A DNA stretch of 30,253 bases from an uncultured Collinsella sp. (GTDB taxonomy: Bacteria; Actinomycetota; Coriobacteriia; Coriobacteriales; Coriobacteriaceae), in contig CABVDH010000021.1 in NCBI GenBank assembly GCA_902497065.1, forward strand, positions 1-30,253, read 5' to 3'. The position numbers were made by a program, and so were the translations under genes. Positions 7,673 to 14,873 of this stretch are shown here, piece by piece. Under the pieces are notes generated by a model, which saw only the letters and a list, made by a program, of their open reading frames with translations, made no database searches and was not told the DNA's origin. Each line of letters starts with the position of its first letter. Positions within the stretch are counted from its first letter, which is position 1.

Positions 7673-7762
7673 TGCGGGTTAGCACATACAGCTAGCCCGT
7701 ACGATAACGGGCGGCTGATGAAGATGAGGGCCGTCGAGCGCAACCGACGGCCCTCATTTTTT
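7636..7762 (+). promoter_or_regulatory. Attenuator: mutually exclusive hairpins and terminator before cstA
   Basis: Successive stems are visible. Stem 1 is 7636-7642 with 7669-7675, across the leader peptide stop. Stem 2 is 7675-7683 with 7691-7699. Stem 3 is CCCGT 7696-7700 with ACGGG 7707-7711 and conflicts with stem 2. A possible antiterminator is GGCGGC 7710-7715 with GCCGTC 7730-7735. The terminator is 7725-7736 with 7745-7756, a perfect 12-bp stem followed by six T. CTGATG occurs twice (7669 and 7715), giving CATCAG a choice of partner. These alternatives are what attenuation requires. Which one forms under which condition is inference. Confidence 0.65.
7725..7762 (+). terminator. Rho-independent terminator ending the cstA leader
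   Basis: A 12-bp stem (TGAGGGCCGTCG with CGACGGCCCTCA, 8-base loop) is followed by TTTTTT. It lies about 35 bases before the start of cstA and inside the transcript of the promoter at 7528. Uncontrolled, it would switch cstA off. Confidence 0.85.
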
Positions 7763-7797
7763 ATGTCTAGGAAGTTCTTTTTAGAGGAGGAAATGTA

Positions 7798-9687
7798 ATG
7801 AACGGAGTTTTGCTCATGGTTGTGGCCGCGGCGGTGCTCGCCTGCGGCTATCTGGGCTATGGTCGCTGGCTGGCCAACAAGTGGGGCGTTGACAAGGATG
7901 CCCTCACGCCGGCCAAGCGCATGAAGGACGGCAACAGCTTCTCGCCCGTCTCCGCCTTCACCGCGTTCTCGCACCAGTTCAGCTCGATCTGCGGTGCTGG
8001 CCCCGTCACGGGTACGATCGTCGCCATGGCCTTTGGCTGGCTGCCCGTCGTGCTCTGGGTCCTCGTCGGCGGCATCTTCTTTGGTGCCGTCCACGACTTT
8101 GGTGCCCTGTACGCTTCGATGAAGAACAACGGCAAGTCGCTCGCTCAGCTCATCGAGAAGTACATCGGCAAGACCGGCCGTCGCCTGTTCCTGCTGTTCT
8201 GCTGGCTGTTCTGCATCATCGTCATCGCCGCTTTCACCGACATGGTCTGCAAGACGTTCATGTTCACCCCGGCCGTTGACGCTTCTGGTGCTGCTACCGG
8301 TGCCATCGACTTCACCAAGTCCTATGCCGCCGGCTGCGCTGGTACCATTTCCATCCTGTTCACCTTCGTCGCTATCGCCTTTGGTTGGGCCCAGAAGAAG
8401 TTCAACCTCACCGGCGCTGCCGAGTTCGTCACTGGCGTGGTCCTCATGGTTCTCATGTTCGCCGTCGGCATGCAGTTCCCGGTCTACCTGGATAAGTTCC
8501 AGTGGTTCGCCGTCGTCATGGTCTACCTGGTCTTCGCTGGCGCTATGCCCATCCAGATGCTCAAGACCCCGCGTGACTACCTCACTTCCATCATGATGAT
8601 CGTCATGATCGTCTGCGCTGTCCTCGGCATCGTCGTCCTGGGCGTCAACGGTCAGGCCACTATCACCGCTCCGGTCTTCACCGGCTTCTCCACTGCCTCC
8701 GGCATGATGTTCCCGGTCCTGTTCGTCTCCGTCGCTTGCGGTGCTCTCTCCGGTTTCCACAGCCTCGTTTCTTCCGGCACCTCTTCTAAGCAGGTCGAGA
8801 AGGAACAGGACGCCGTCAAGGTCGGTTACGGCGCCATGATCGTCGAGTCCTTCGTCGGCATCCTTGCCATCATCGTCGCCGGCATCATGTTCTCCGATAT
8901 GAACACCGCCGGTACCGGCGCCCTCAACGCCGGTGTCGCTTCCACCCCGTTCCAGATCTTCGCCGCCGGCATCTCCCGCGGTATGCAGGCCTTCGGCGTT
9001 GACGGCACGCTCGCTACCGTCTTCATGACCATGAACGTCTCCGCTCTGGCCCTGACCTCGCTCGATGCCGTCGCCCGCATCGCTCGCACCTCGTTCTCCG
9101 AGTTCTTTGCCCAGACCAACGACGCCCTGGCCATCGAGTCCAAGGCCGGCTATATGAAGGTCCTCGGCAACCCCTGGTTCGCCACGGTCGTTACCCTGCT
9201 TCCTGGCCTCGCCCTCGCCTTTGGTGGCTATGCCAACATCTGGCCGCTCTTCGGTGCTTCTAACCAGCTGCTCGGCGGTATGACCATGATCACCCTCGCC
9301 GTGTTCTGCAAGTGCACCGGCCGCAAGGGTTGGATGCTCTACGTGCCCGTCGCCTTCCTGCTCTGCTGCACCTTCACCTCGCTGGTCCAGAGCGCCATGG
9401 GCTGCATGACCGCCGTCCAGGCCTACGGCTTCTTCGGCACCATCCCGGCTACCGCCACCACGGCTGCCGTTTCCGTCGCCGCCACCAAGGGCCTGCAGCT
9501 CGTCTTCGCCGTCCTGCTGATGGTCCTGGGTCTCATCGTCGCCGTCAACTGCCTCAAGGAGTTCTTCGGCAAGGAGGCTGGCTCCATGCCCGACGAGGAG
9601 CCCGAGTGGTCCGAGATGGGCAAGGCCGAGTACGGCCGCGCCGCTGCCGCCGAGGCTCCTGTCGACGCCGAGGCCGCCAAGGCTTAG
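7798..9687 (+). CDS. cstA: CstA-family carbon starvation protein (pyruvate/peptide transporter)
   Basis: This 629-aa polytopic membrane protein belongs to the CstA family. Members import pyruvate or are linked to peptide uptake in nutrient-limited cells. The protein starts with a membrane helix (residues 2-20), has the GYGRWLANKWGVD segment, and then about 15 hydrophobic spans, with a short charged C-terminal tail rich in Glu and Ala. It is somewhat shorter than E. coli CstA (about 700 aa). The ribosome binding site AGAGGAGG is very strong. Codon use is heavily biased to C-ending codons (GTC, CTC, TTC, ATC), more than in its neighbours, which suggests high expression. It stands alone between its attenuated leader and a terminator. 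The transported substrate cannot be read from the sequence. Confidence 0.9.
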   Translation: MNGVLLMVVAAAVLACGYLGYGRWLANKWGVDKDALTPAKRMKDGNSFSPVSAFTAFSHQFSSICGAGPVTGTIVAMAFGWLPVVLWVLVGGIFFGAVHDFGALYASMKNNGKSLAQLIEKYIGKTGRRLFLLFCWLFCIIVIAAFTDMVCKTFMFTPAVDASGAATGAIDFTKSYAAGCAGTISILFTFVAIAFGWAQKKFNLTGAAEFVTGVVLMVLMFAVGMQFPVYLDKFQWFAVVMVYLVFAGAMPIQMLKTPRDYLTSIMMIVMIVCAVLGIVVLGVNGQATITAPVFTGFSTASGMMFPVLFVSVACGALSGFHSLVSSGTSSKQVEKEQDAVKVGYGAMIVESFVGILAIIVAGIMFSDMNTAGTGALNAGVASTPFQIFAAGISRGMQAFGVDGTLATVFMTMNVSALALTSLDAVARIARTSFSEFFAQTNDALAIESKAGYMKVLGNPWFATVVTLLPGLALAFGGYANIWPLFGASNQLLGGMTMITLAVFCKCTGRKGWMLYVPVAFLLCCTFTSLVQSAMGCMTAVQAYGFFGTIPATATTAAVSVAATKGLQLVFAVLLMVLGLIVAVNCLKEFFGKEAGSMPDEEPEWSEMGKAEYGRAAAAEAPVDAEAAKA

Positions 9688-9726
9688 TCGACCTGACGAG
9701 TTGAACGTCACATCTATATGACTCGG

Positions 9727-9765
9727 AAAGACCGGGTCCGCGACTTCGCGGGCTCGGTCTTTTTT
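9727..9765 (+). terminator. Rho-independent terminator of cstA
   Basis: Bases 9727-9742 and 9747-9762 pair as a long stem with two mismatched positions and an ACTT loop, followed by a T-run. It lies 40 bases after the cstA stop codon. Confidence 0.9.
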
Positions 9766-9833
9766 CATGCAAAAGCGGGTGACGCTCGAGTGTTCTCGCA
9801 GATGTTTTGCGTGGATAAGGGCGCGCGTTGTAC

Positions 9834-9858
9834 CATATAGACGTATATGTGTACATAT
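9834..9858. promoter_or_regulatory. Overlapping AT-rich palindromes before the JetD-like gene
   Basis: CATATA-GACG-TATATG (9834-9849) and ATATG-TGTA-CATAT (9845-9858) overlap and end next to the AAGGGG ribosome binding site. This could be an operator or a leader hairpin that hides the start site. Neither role can be shown from sequence. Confidence 0.4.
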
Positions 9859-9870
9859 GAAAGGGGCCCC

Positions 9871-12054
9871 GTGGCCAAGACGGTATATTCCGATAACCAA
9901 AATAATGTCGATGCCCTGGCTGAGCGTCTGAGCAGCCAGACGTCGCTTTCTGCCGAGCGTGCCAAGCTGGTTGCCTACGACCTGCTCTGCCGCAAGGCGC
10001 TCAAGATTAAGTCGAGTGCGCTGGCGCAAATTTTCCGCTCCGTCGATAAGGAATGTGACACCAAGGCGATGCGCGATGAACTTATCGCGGCAAATATCGT
10101 GACCAAGATCGAGGGTAGCGGCATTAACGGGCGCCCGGCGTTCTATACCATCAATGCCGAGATCCGTGATGCCCAGGAGCAGCCTGCCGAGTCCGTCGAG
10201 GATTTTGTCGTCGAGGATTCCGCTGACGTGCCTGCTGTGGAAGAAACTGCTCCGCGTGAGCATGTCGATACCGATGAGTTGCTCGATGAGAACGTCGTGC
10301 GTGCCTTTACGGCCAAGGCAGGACGCGGCGGTTTTGGCGGGGGTGGCAAGCGCGATGCGCAGCGCCGCGCCCAGCAGGAGCGCTTCCGTCGCGCCGTTGC
10401 TCGAAAGGGTGAGACGGATGCTGAGGCTGTTGAGACCGAGGTTGCTGCCGAGTCGCAGAAGCCCGCGAGGGAGCAAAAGCCCGTGGAGGCCCAAGAGCCC
10501 AAGCGTCGTCGCGATGCTCACTTTAAGACTGCACAGCAGGATGCCGCGCGTGAGGTTGAAGAGTCTTCTGAGGTTGCAGACGATGTTGAGGAGTCTGCCA
10601 AGAAGGCTCCGGGTTCGTGTCGTCCCGGCCGCGGTTTTGCGGGGCGCGCGTATCCCGTAAGGCGTCAGGAGAAGAGCGAACCGGCTTCGACCACTCAGGG
10701 CGAGAAGGACGAGAAGGCCGTTGAGCCGGTGGCTCGCGAGCAAAAGCCTGTTGAGCCGCAGCTTGAGGTTGATGCCGAGGCCAAGGGCCAGCAGCCTACT
10801 GATGAGCAGACGGAGCAGGGCGCGTCGAGCAGGCCTCGCCGCCGTCGCCATCGTGGGGGCCGCAGTTCCCATGCCGAGACTGCGGCCGAGAAGACCACGC
10901 CGCAGAACGAGGATGCGAAGGCCGAGGTTTCTTCGGGGCAGCCTAAGCGCCAGCCGGCGAAGGAGAGCAAGTCCGTTCGTCCGCAGAAGCAGGCGTCTAT
11001 GCCGAAGCGCGAGCGCAATTCCCAAGGCGATTCTAAGCGCAAGTCTCAGAGGAAGCCGGAGTCTGCCGCAGCAGATACTGCTGCCCAGCAGCCCAAGTCG
11101 GCCGTTCACGGCGAGGCCTCGGCGTTTGCCCTTGCCCGCGTTTTAGGCAGGCAGCTGCTCAAAGTTGTCCCTACGCCCACGGCGCTCTCTAAGATCAAGG
11201 AGCAGCAGACACAGATCGTAAAGGTCGAGGGCAAGGACGGCAAAAAGGCTCCGCAGCGCACTCAGCACAACGAGATGTCCAACCGCAAGATTGCCGAGGA
11301 AATCGCAATCATCCAGGCTTGGATCGAGCAGAACCGAGGTGCCGATACGCCGGTTGCCTCGCGCCGCCAGCGTGCCTACCAGATCTTTAACGACGAGAAG
11401 GCTTTTGACGGCAAGCACGGTGAGCGCTTGATCAGGCGTATGACCGAAAAGGGCATCAGCATGCAGGCGATCAAGGTCGCCCCCAATCGCCCCGTGCACT
11501 TTACGGGCTTCTTTACGCTGGGCGCCGACAAGCCGTTCATTATGGTCGAGAACCTGGACACCTATGACGAGATCGTCAAGCTCCTGCGCGGCCGCAAGCA
11601 CGCTAAGCTTTTTGGCACCAAGGTGGGTGGCGTGATCTTTGGCGGTGGCTGCAAGGCGAGCGTTTCGCACGCACTGGATGATTATCTGGCCGAGATCGGC
11701 TATCGCTTTAACTATGTCTACTACGTGGGCGATATCGACCGAGAGGGTGCGCGCATTGTCGAGCAGACCCGTAATGCCAATGTTGTTGAGATTCGCCTGC
11801 ATGCCGGTATGTATCGCGCCATGCTCGCCGAGCACAAGCGCCGCGTGAAGTCCGGCGGTGAGTGCGAGCCCGCGGCTGCCAACCAGGGTGTACCGCAGAA
11901 CCTGGCGGCGACGATCAAGGATCTGCCCATGGTCACGCGCGTACAGTTCCGCAACGTGCTGCGTGAGGGCGGACGCATTCCGCAGGAGATTCTGATGACC
12001 GCCGACTATCGGGATGGCGACTCGGGAAGCTTCGACCGCATGCTTAACAACTAG
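9871..12054 (+). CDS. Protein with N-terminal winged-helix-like region, long charged linker and JetD-like (DUF2220) TOPRIM domain
   Basis: The protein has 727 aa from the GTG at 9871, which has AAGGGG five bases upstream. An ATG at 9847 is possible but lacks such a site. Residues about 10-95 look like a helical DNA-binding region. About 95-430 are low-complexity, rich in Glu, Lys, Ala, Gln and Arg, with an RGGFGGGG patch and an RRRRHRGG patch, and are probably disordered and nucleic-acid binding. The C-terminal part resembles the catalytic domain of Wadjet JetD: ENLDT at 560-564, GGVIFGGG near 590, the acidic TOPRIM pair in GDIDREG (Asp621, Asp623) and a terminal RIPQE (703-707 region). In Wadjet, JetD is the nuclease that cuts plasmid DNA held by the SMC-like JetABC. 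No jetA, jetB or jetC genes are near, so this is a stand-alone protein of unknown role. The TOPRIM assignment is fairly firm; nuclease activity is inferred. Confidence 0.7.
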   Translation: MAKTVYSDNQNNVDALAERLSSQTSLSAERAKLVAYDLLCRKALKIKSSALAQIFRSVDKECDTKAMRDELIAANIVTKIEGSGINGRPAFYTINAEIRDAQEQPAESVEDFVVEDSADVPAVEETAPREHVDTDELLDENVVRAFTAKAGRGGFGGGGKRDAQRRAQQERFRRAVARKGETDAEAVETEVAAESQKPAREQKPVEAQEPKRRRDAHFKTAQQDAAREVEESSEVADDVEESAKKAPGSCRPGRGFAGRAYPVRRQEKSEPASTTQGEKDEKAVEPVAREQKPVEPQLEVDAEAKGQQPTDEQTEQGASSRPRRRRHRGGRSSHAETAAEKTTPQNEDAKAEVSSGQPKRQPAKESKSVRPQKQASMPKRERNSQGDSKRKSQRKPESAAADTAAQQPKSAVHGEASAFALARVLGRQLLKVVPTPTALSKIKEQQTQIVKVEGKDGKKAPQRTQHNEMSNRKIAEEIAIIQAWIEQNRGADTPVASRRQRAYQIFNDEKAFDGKHGERLIRRMTEKGISMQAIKVAPNRPVHFTGFFTLGADKPFIMVENLDTYDEIVKLLRGRKHAKLFGTKVGGVIFGGGCKASVSHALDDYLAEIGYRFNYVYYVGDIDREGARIVEQTRNANVVEIRLHAGMYRAMLAEHKRRVKSGGECEPAAANQGVPQNLAATIKDLPMVTRVQFRNVLREGGRIPQEILMTADYRDGDSGSFDRMLNN

Positions 12055-12062
12055 ATTCCGCC

Positions 12063-12199
12063 GGCCCCGGGAGAGCGGGGACACCGGCTTAGGTTTCCTG
12101 CTCTACAGTCCTGCTCACGACGGAGGCCACATTAAGTGGCCTCCTGTTCGTGCGGAACTCGCGATAAACCTAAGCCGGTGTCCCCGCTCTCCCGGGGCC
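12063..12199 (+). repeat. Long covarying hairpin element, copy C
   Basis: Arms 12063-12096 and 12166-12199 are perfectly complementary over 34 bases, and their sequence is unlike the arms of copies A and B. The 69-base core (12097-12165) keeps CCTGCTCTACAGTCCTGC and TGCGGAACTCGCGAT at its ends. Its inner stem is GGAGGCCAC-ATTAA-GTGGCCTCC. The element begins eight bases after the stop of the JetD-like gene. Confidence 0.9.
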
Positions 12200-12315
12200 T
12201 GTGGTTACTTGGTTGTTGCATGCGGCTCGCTTTTCGGAACAGGGCTGATAATTCTAGATGCAAGGCGCTCTTGGTCGTTATGGGCCTGGGGCGTCTGTCT
12301 TATATAGGTAGATTC

Positions 12316-12520
12316 CTTGCGGGTTCGAATCCCTCCGCTTGGCGGCGTTGGCTCGATTTTCTTAACGCGAGGAGCTCTCGGCCGATGTGGGACGGAGGGA
12401 TTCCGCGTCCGCCTGCCGGCGGCCGCGCCCCGCTGCGTCGCTTCGCTCCTTGCGTGCTGCGCTGGAAAACGCTTCGCGTTTCCTCAGCTCTGCACCCTTG
12501 CGGGTTCGAATCCCTCCGCA
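12316..12520. repeat. tRNA 3'-end fragments (T-arm repeats)
   Basis: The block TTGCGGGTTCGAATCCCTCCGC occurs at about 12316 and again at about 12498 on the plus strand. It looks like a tRNA T-arm in which the stem has a C-T mismatch. Between them, 12388-12403 is a 16-base exact copy, in the same orientation, of the last part of tRNA-Gln (12579-12594). No full cloverleaf surrounds any of the three. They are probably relics of lost tRNA genes or of element insertion at a tRNA 3' end. The rest of the region (12200-12315, 12404-12490) holds no gene I can support. Confidence 0.55.
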
Positions 12521-12532
12521 TGCCCACGAAAA

Positions 12533-12564
12533 AGCGCTCCAGGTTCATAAGAGCCTGGAGCGCT
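12533..12564 (-). terminator. Terminator of tRNA-Gln
   Basis: AGCGCTCCAGG (12533-12543) and CCTGGAGCGCT (12554-12564) form an 11-bp perfect stem. Read on the minus strand it is followed by TTTTT. It lies 14 bases beyond the tRNA 3' end. Confidence 0.85.
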
Positions 12565-12577
12565 ATGTTCTTTGGGG

Positions 12578-12649
12578 CTGGGACGGAGGGATTCGAACCC
12601 CCAACAGCCGGCACCAAAAACCGGAGTTCTACCGTTGAACTACGTCCCA
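12578..12649 (-). tRNA. tRNA-Gln (anticodon UUG)
   Basis: The minus strand folds as a normal cloverleaf. The acceptor TGGGACG pairs with CGTCCCA, the D-stem is GTTC/GAAC, the anticodon stem is CCGGT/GCCGG with loop TTTTGGT, and the T-arm is GGGGG-TTCGAAT-CCCTC. Positions 34-36 are TTG, reading CAA and CAG glutamine codons. The discriminator base is G and CCA is not encoded, so it must be added after transcription. It is a single gene with its own terminator, 38 bases beyond the stop codon of the peptidoglycan-binding gene. Confidence 0.93.
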
Positions 12650-12687
12650 ATGTGTGGTGTTGCCCAAAAGCAACCCGTTTAGTTTAC

Positions 12688-13593
12688 CTAATCTGCGAGG
12701 GCATCGCAAACGCCATCGAGCAGGCGTACGGCGAGTGTCTGCGCATCACTTGCGGTGAAGGTTCCGTTGTAGCGCGTCATGCCCGTGAGCTCAATGCGGA
12801 TGCGCGCGGGCTTTTGCTGCGCGGCGACATTGGCGGTGCGGATGCGCTGTGCAAGGTTGTGACACTCGGCAAGGGCGATCGTGGCGCGCGGCGCAGCATC
12901 TGCGGGCAGCTCATCGCTTGCGATCTCGAGCACCAGATCCACGTCGGTCGGAACCTCGGAATCGCAAAGCATCATGCCGCTGCTGTCGGTCGTCGCCGTG
13001 GCGATGTTCCACATGCGCGATGCAACGCTGCGTGCGATGGGGTCCTCACCGATGACGGCAATCTGGAAACGCTCGAGCACGTTGGCGGCACGGGCAAAAC
13101 CGATGCGCGACTCGGCCTCGGTAACCGAGGGCTTACCCTCCCACACGTGATGCAGGCGGTTGATATAGGCGTAGGTATCCTGGAACGCCATGCCATCGGC
13201 AAACAGGCCAACATTTTCCTGGAACTGCTGCAGGGCGGCCTCGGTGTGCGGGCCAAAATAGCCGTCGTCCTCACCGCAGGCAAAGCCCAAAACGTTGAGC
13301 GCGCGCTGCAGGGCCTGAACGTCGGCGCCATGGAAATTGGGCATGCGCAGATAGAGCGTGCGGTCGCCCAGCTTATACGAGGCGTCTACCAGGGCGCTCC
13401 AACAGGGGATATCGACGGCACAGCCAGCGGCAAGGCCGCTATCGAGCCTAAAGGTGCCAACAGCCTGCTCGGTGGTGGTGCCAAAGCGCTTGTCGGAGAC
13501 CTCGGCGTCATCGATTGTATAGCCAAGCTGCAGAAGGCGGGACTGGACGTCCTCGACGGCTGCTCCCTGCATGCCCGTTGTAATAGGTTCCAT
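12688..13593 (-). CDS. Protein with two peptidoglycan-binding domains and an unrecognised C-terminal domain
   Basis: This 301-aa protein has no signal peptide. Residues about 6-65 and 83-140 are two PG_binding_1-type repeats, each with the pattern V..(L/V)Q..L..LG and then FG..T..A...F (second copy: DGYFGPHTEAALQQFQ). Residues about 165-301 form a separate alpha/beta domain that I do not recognise. The two-repeat N-terminus resembles actinobacterial CwlM, a cytoplasmic regulator of cell-wall synthesis with a C-terminal amidase-3 fold. The zinc ligands of an active amidase are not evident here. If related, it is catalytically dead, as a regulator would be; that link is inference. AAGGGG upstream of the ATG supports the start. 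It lies downstream of a polyprenyl diphosphate synthase gene on the same strand. Confidence 0.65.
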   Translation of the reverse strand: MEPITTGMQGAAVEDVQSRLLQLGYTIDDAEVSDKRFGTTTEQAVGTFRLDSGLAAGCAVDIPCWSALVDASYKLGDRTLYLRMPNFHGADVQALQRALNVLGFACGEDDGYFGPHTEAALQQFQENVGLFADGMAFQDTYAYINRLHHVWEGKPSVTEAESRIGFARAANVLERFQIAVIGEDPIARSVASRMWNIATATTDSSGMMLCDSEVPTDVDLVLEIASDELPADAAPRATIALAECHNLAQRIRTANVAAQQKPARIRIELTGMTRYNGTFTASDAQTLAVRLLDGVCDALAD

Positions 13594-13731
13594 GAACGAA
13601 CCCCTTTCGGCGTATCATTCGTACTATTTGAGCGCCTGTCGGATAGACGACGCAAAGAGATGCATAAACATGCACTCAACAGTGTAGCAAGTTGTACCCA
13701 AATACGCTGCTGACAGGTTTTATAACCCCCG

Positions 13732-14757
13732 CTAGTTGAGTCGCTCCACAAAGAAATCTGCCATGGAGAGGAACAACTCGCGTGCGTGCTGATCAAGCTC
13801 AACGTTCTCGATGGCCGCTTTGGCCTTGGCGGTCAGGTTGAGCGCGTAAGTGTGGGCGTAATCGATGGAGCCGGTCTCCTGGAAGATCTCCACGGCACGC
13901 GCGAGTTGCGCGGGGTCCTCGGTGCCCGAGGAAAGGATTGCCTCGACCTCGTCGTGGTAGCGTTCATCAGAGAGGGCGTGTACGGCGACAAGCGTGCGCT
14001 TGCCCTCGGTGATGTCGGTGCGGAAGTCCTTGTTGGCGGCCTCTTTGGTGCCGATCAAGTTGAGCAGATCATCTTGGATCTGGAAGGCAAGGCCCGTGTG
14101 CAGGCCAAAGGCGCGCAGCGCCTCAATCTGCTCCTCGCTGCCGCCGCCGATAATGGCTCCGGCGGCAAGTGGCGTGGCTCCGCTGTAGTACGCGGTCTTG
14201 TGCGTCGCCATGTCCAGATAATCGTCGACCGAGATGTCAAAGCGCCCATCGCGGACCCAGCCCAAGTCGAGTGCCTGGCCCTCAATGGTGCGGACGATCA
14301 TCTCGGTGAGCTCGTGGAGCACGCGGAGTTTCACGTCTGCCTCGAGCGTGGGGTCGTCGAGAACCGTCTTGGTGACCATGGTGAGCGCTAAATCGCCGCA
14401 GTTGATGGCGAGTCCCGTGCCCTCGGTAAGGTGCATGCAGGGCTTGCCGCGGCGCAGTTGGCCGTTGTCGGCGATGTCGTCGTGGATCAGCGCGCCCGAC
14501 TGAAAGTGCTCGATGGCTGCCGCGGCGCTGCGGGCGCTCTCAAAGCTACCGCCCACTGCGGTCGCGGCGAGCATGCAGATGAGCGGGCGGTGGCGCTTGC
14601 CGGCATTGGCCGTAAATGCCGAGAGCGGGGTATACAGGTAACGCTCGATATCGGCGGAAGTCGCCTGTCCGTCAAAGAACGTGGCCAGATAGTCGTTAAT
14701 CTGGTCAAAGTGCTGGGCTAAAAAGCTGGTAAACGGACTGGACACGGGTTCTCGCAT
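13732..14757 (-). CDS. Polyprenyl (geranylgeranyl/farnesyl-type) diphosphate synthase
   Basis: The 341-aa enzyme condenses isopentenyl diphosphate with allylic diphosphates to make prenyl chains for undecaprenyl lipid carriers or quinones. Visible are GKRHRP at 53-58 (substrate binding), the first aspartate-rich motif HDDIADxxxxRRG with Asp93, Asp94 and Asp97, and the second motif QIQDDLLN at 226-233. The third aspartate of the second motif is Asn233, a change seen in some family members. Chain length cannot be fixed from sequence. The ribosome binding site is weak (AAGAAAG). 138 bases separate it from the next minus-strand gene, so a common transcript is possible but unproven. Confidence 0.88.
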   Translation of the reverse strand: MREPVSSPFTSFLAQHFDQINDYLATFFDGQATSADIERYLYTPLSAFTANAGKRHRPLICMLAATAVGGSFESARSAAAAIEHFQSGALIHDDIADNGQLRRGKPCMHLTEGTGLAINCGDLALTMVTKTVLDDPTLEADVKLRVLHELTEMIVRTIEGQALDLGWVRDGRFDISVDDYLDMATHKTAYYSGATPLAAGAIIGGGSEEQIEALRAFGLHTGLAFQIQDDLLNLIGTKEAANKDFRTDITEGKRTLVAVHALSDERYHDEVEAILSSGTEDPAQLARAVEIFQETGSIDYAHTYALNLTAKAKAAIENVELDQHARELFLSMADFFVERLN

Positions 14758-14873
14758 TCTTTCTTAGGTTGCACCGTTGCATTATGCAGACAACATATTG
14801 CCACATTGGGGCGTCGAGCGCGGCGGTTGAAGACGATTGAGTCTTGCGGCCGCAAACGCGGCAAGGGGCTCGG

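Noticed and set aside
7639..11109. Open frame of 1156 codons on the minus strand
   Set aside because: It runs antisense through all of cstA and part of the JetD-like gene and encodes Arg/Leu/Gly/Asp/Glu low complexity, the mirror of biased codons. The plus-strand genes have clear families and ribosome binding sites.
9871..12054. Complete Wadjet (JetABCD) defence system
   Set aside because: Only a JetD-like domain is present. The flanking genes are cstA and tRNA-Gln, with no SMC-like, kleisin-like or JetA-type gene.
12678..12691. TTAGTTTACCTAA-like site resembling the cstA promoter palindrome
   Set aside because: It overlaps the stop codon of the peptidoglycan-binding gene, has an odd extra base between half-sites and a single weak similarity. 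Chance is the simpler reading.
12136..13713. Open frame of 525 codons on the plus strand
   Set aside because: It crosses hairpin element C, the tRNA fragments, the tRNA-Gln gene and its terminator, and runs antisense to the peptidoglycan-binding gene.
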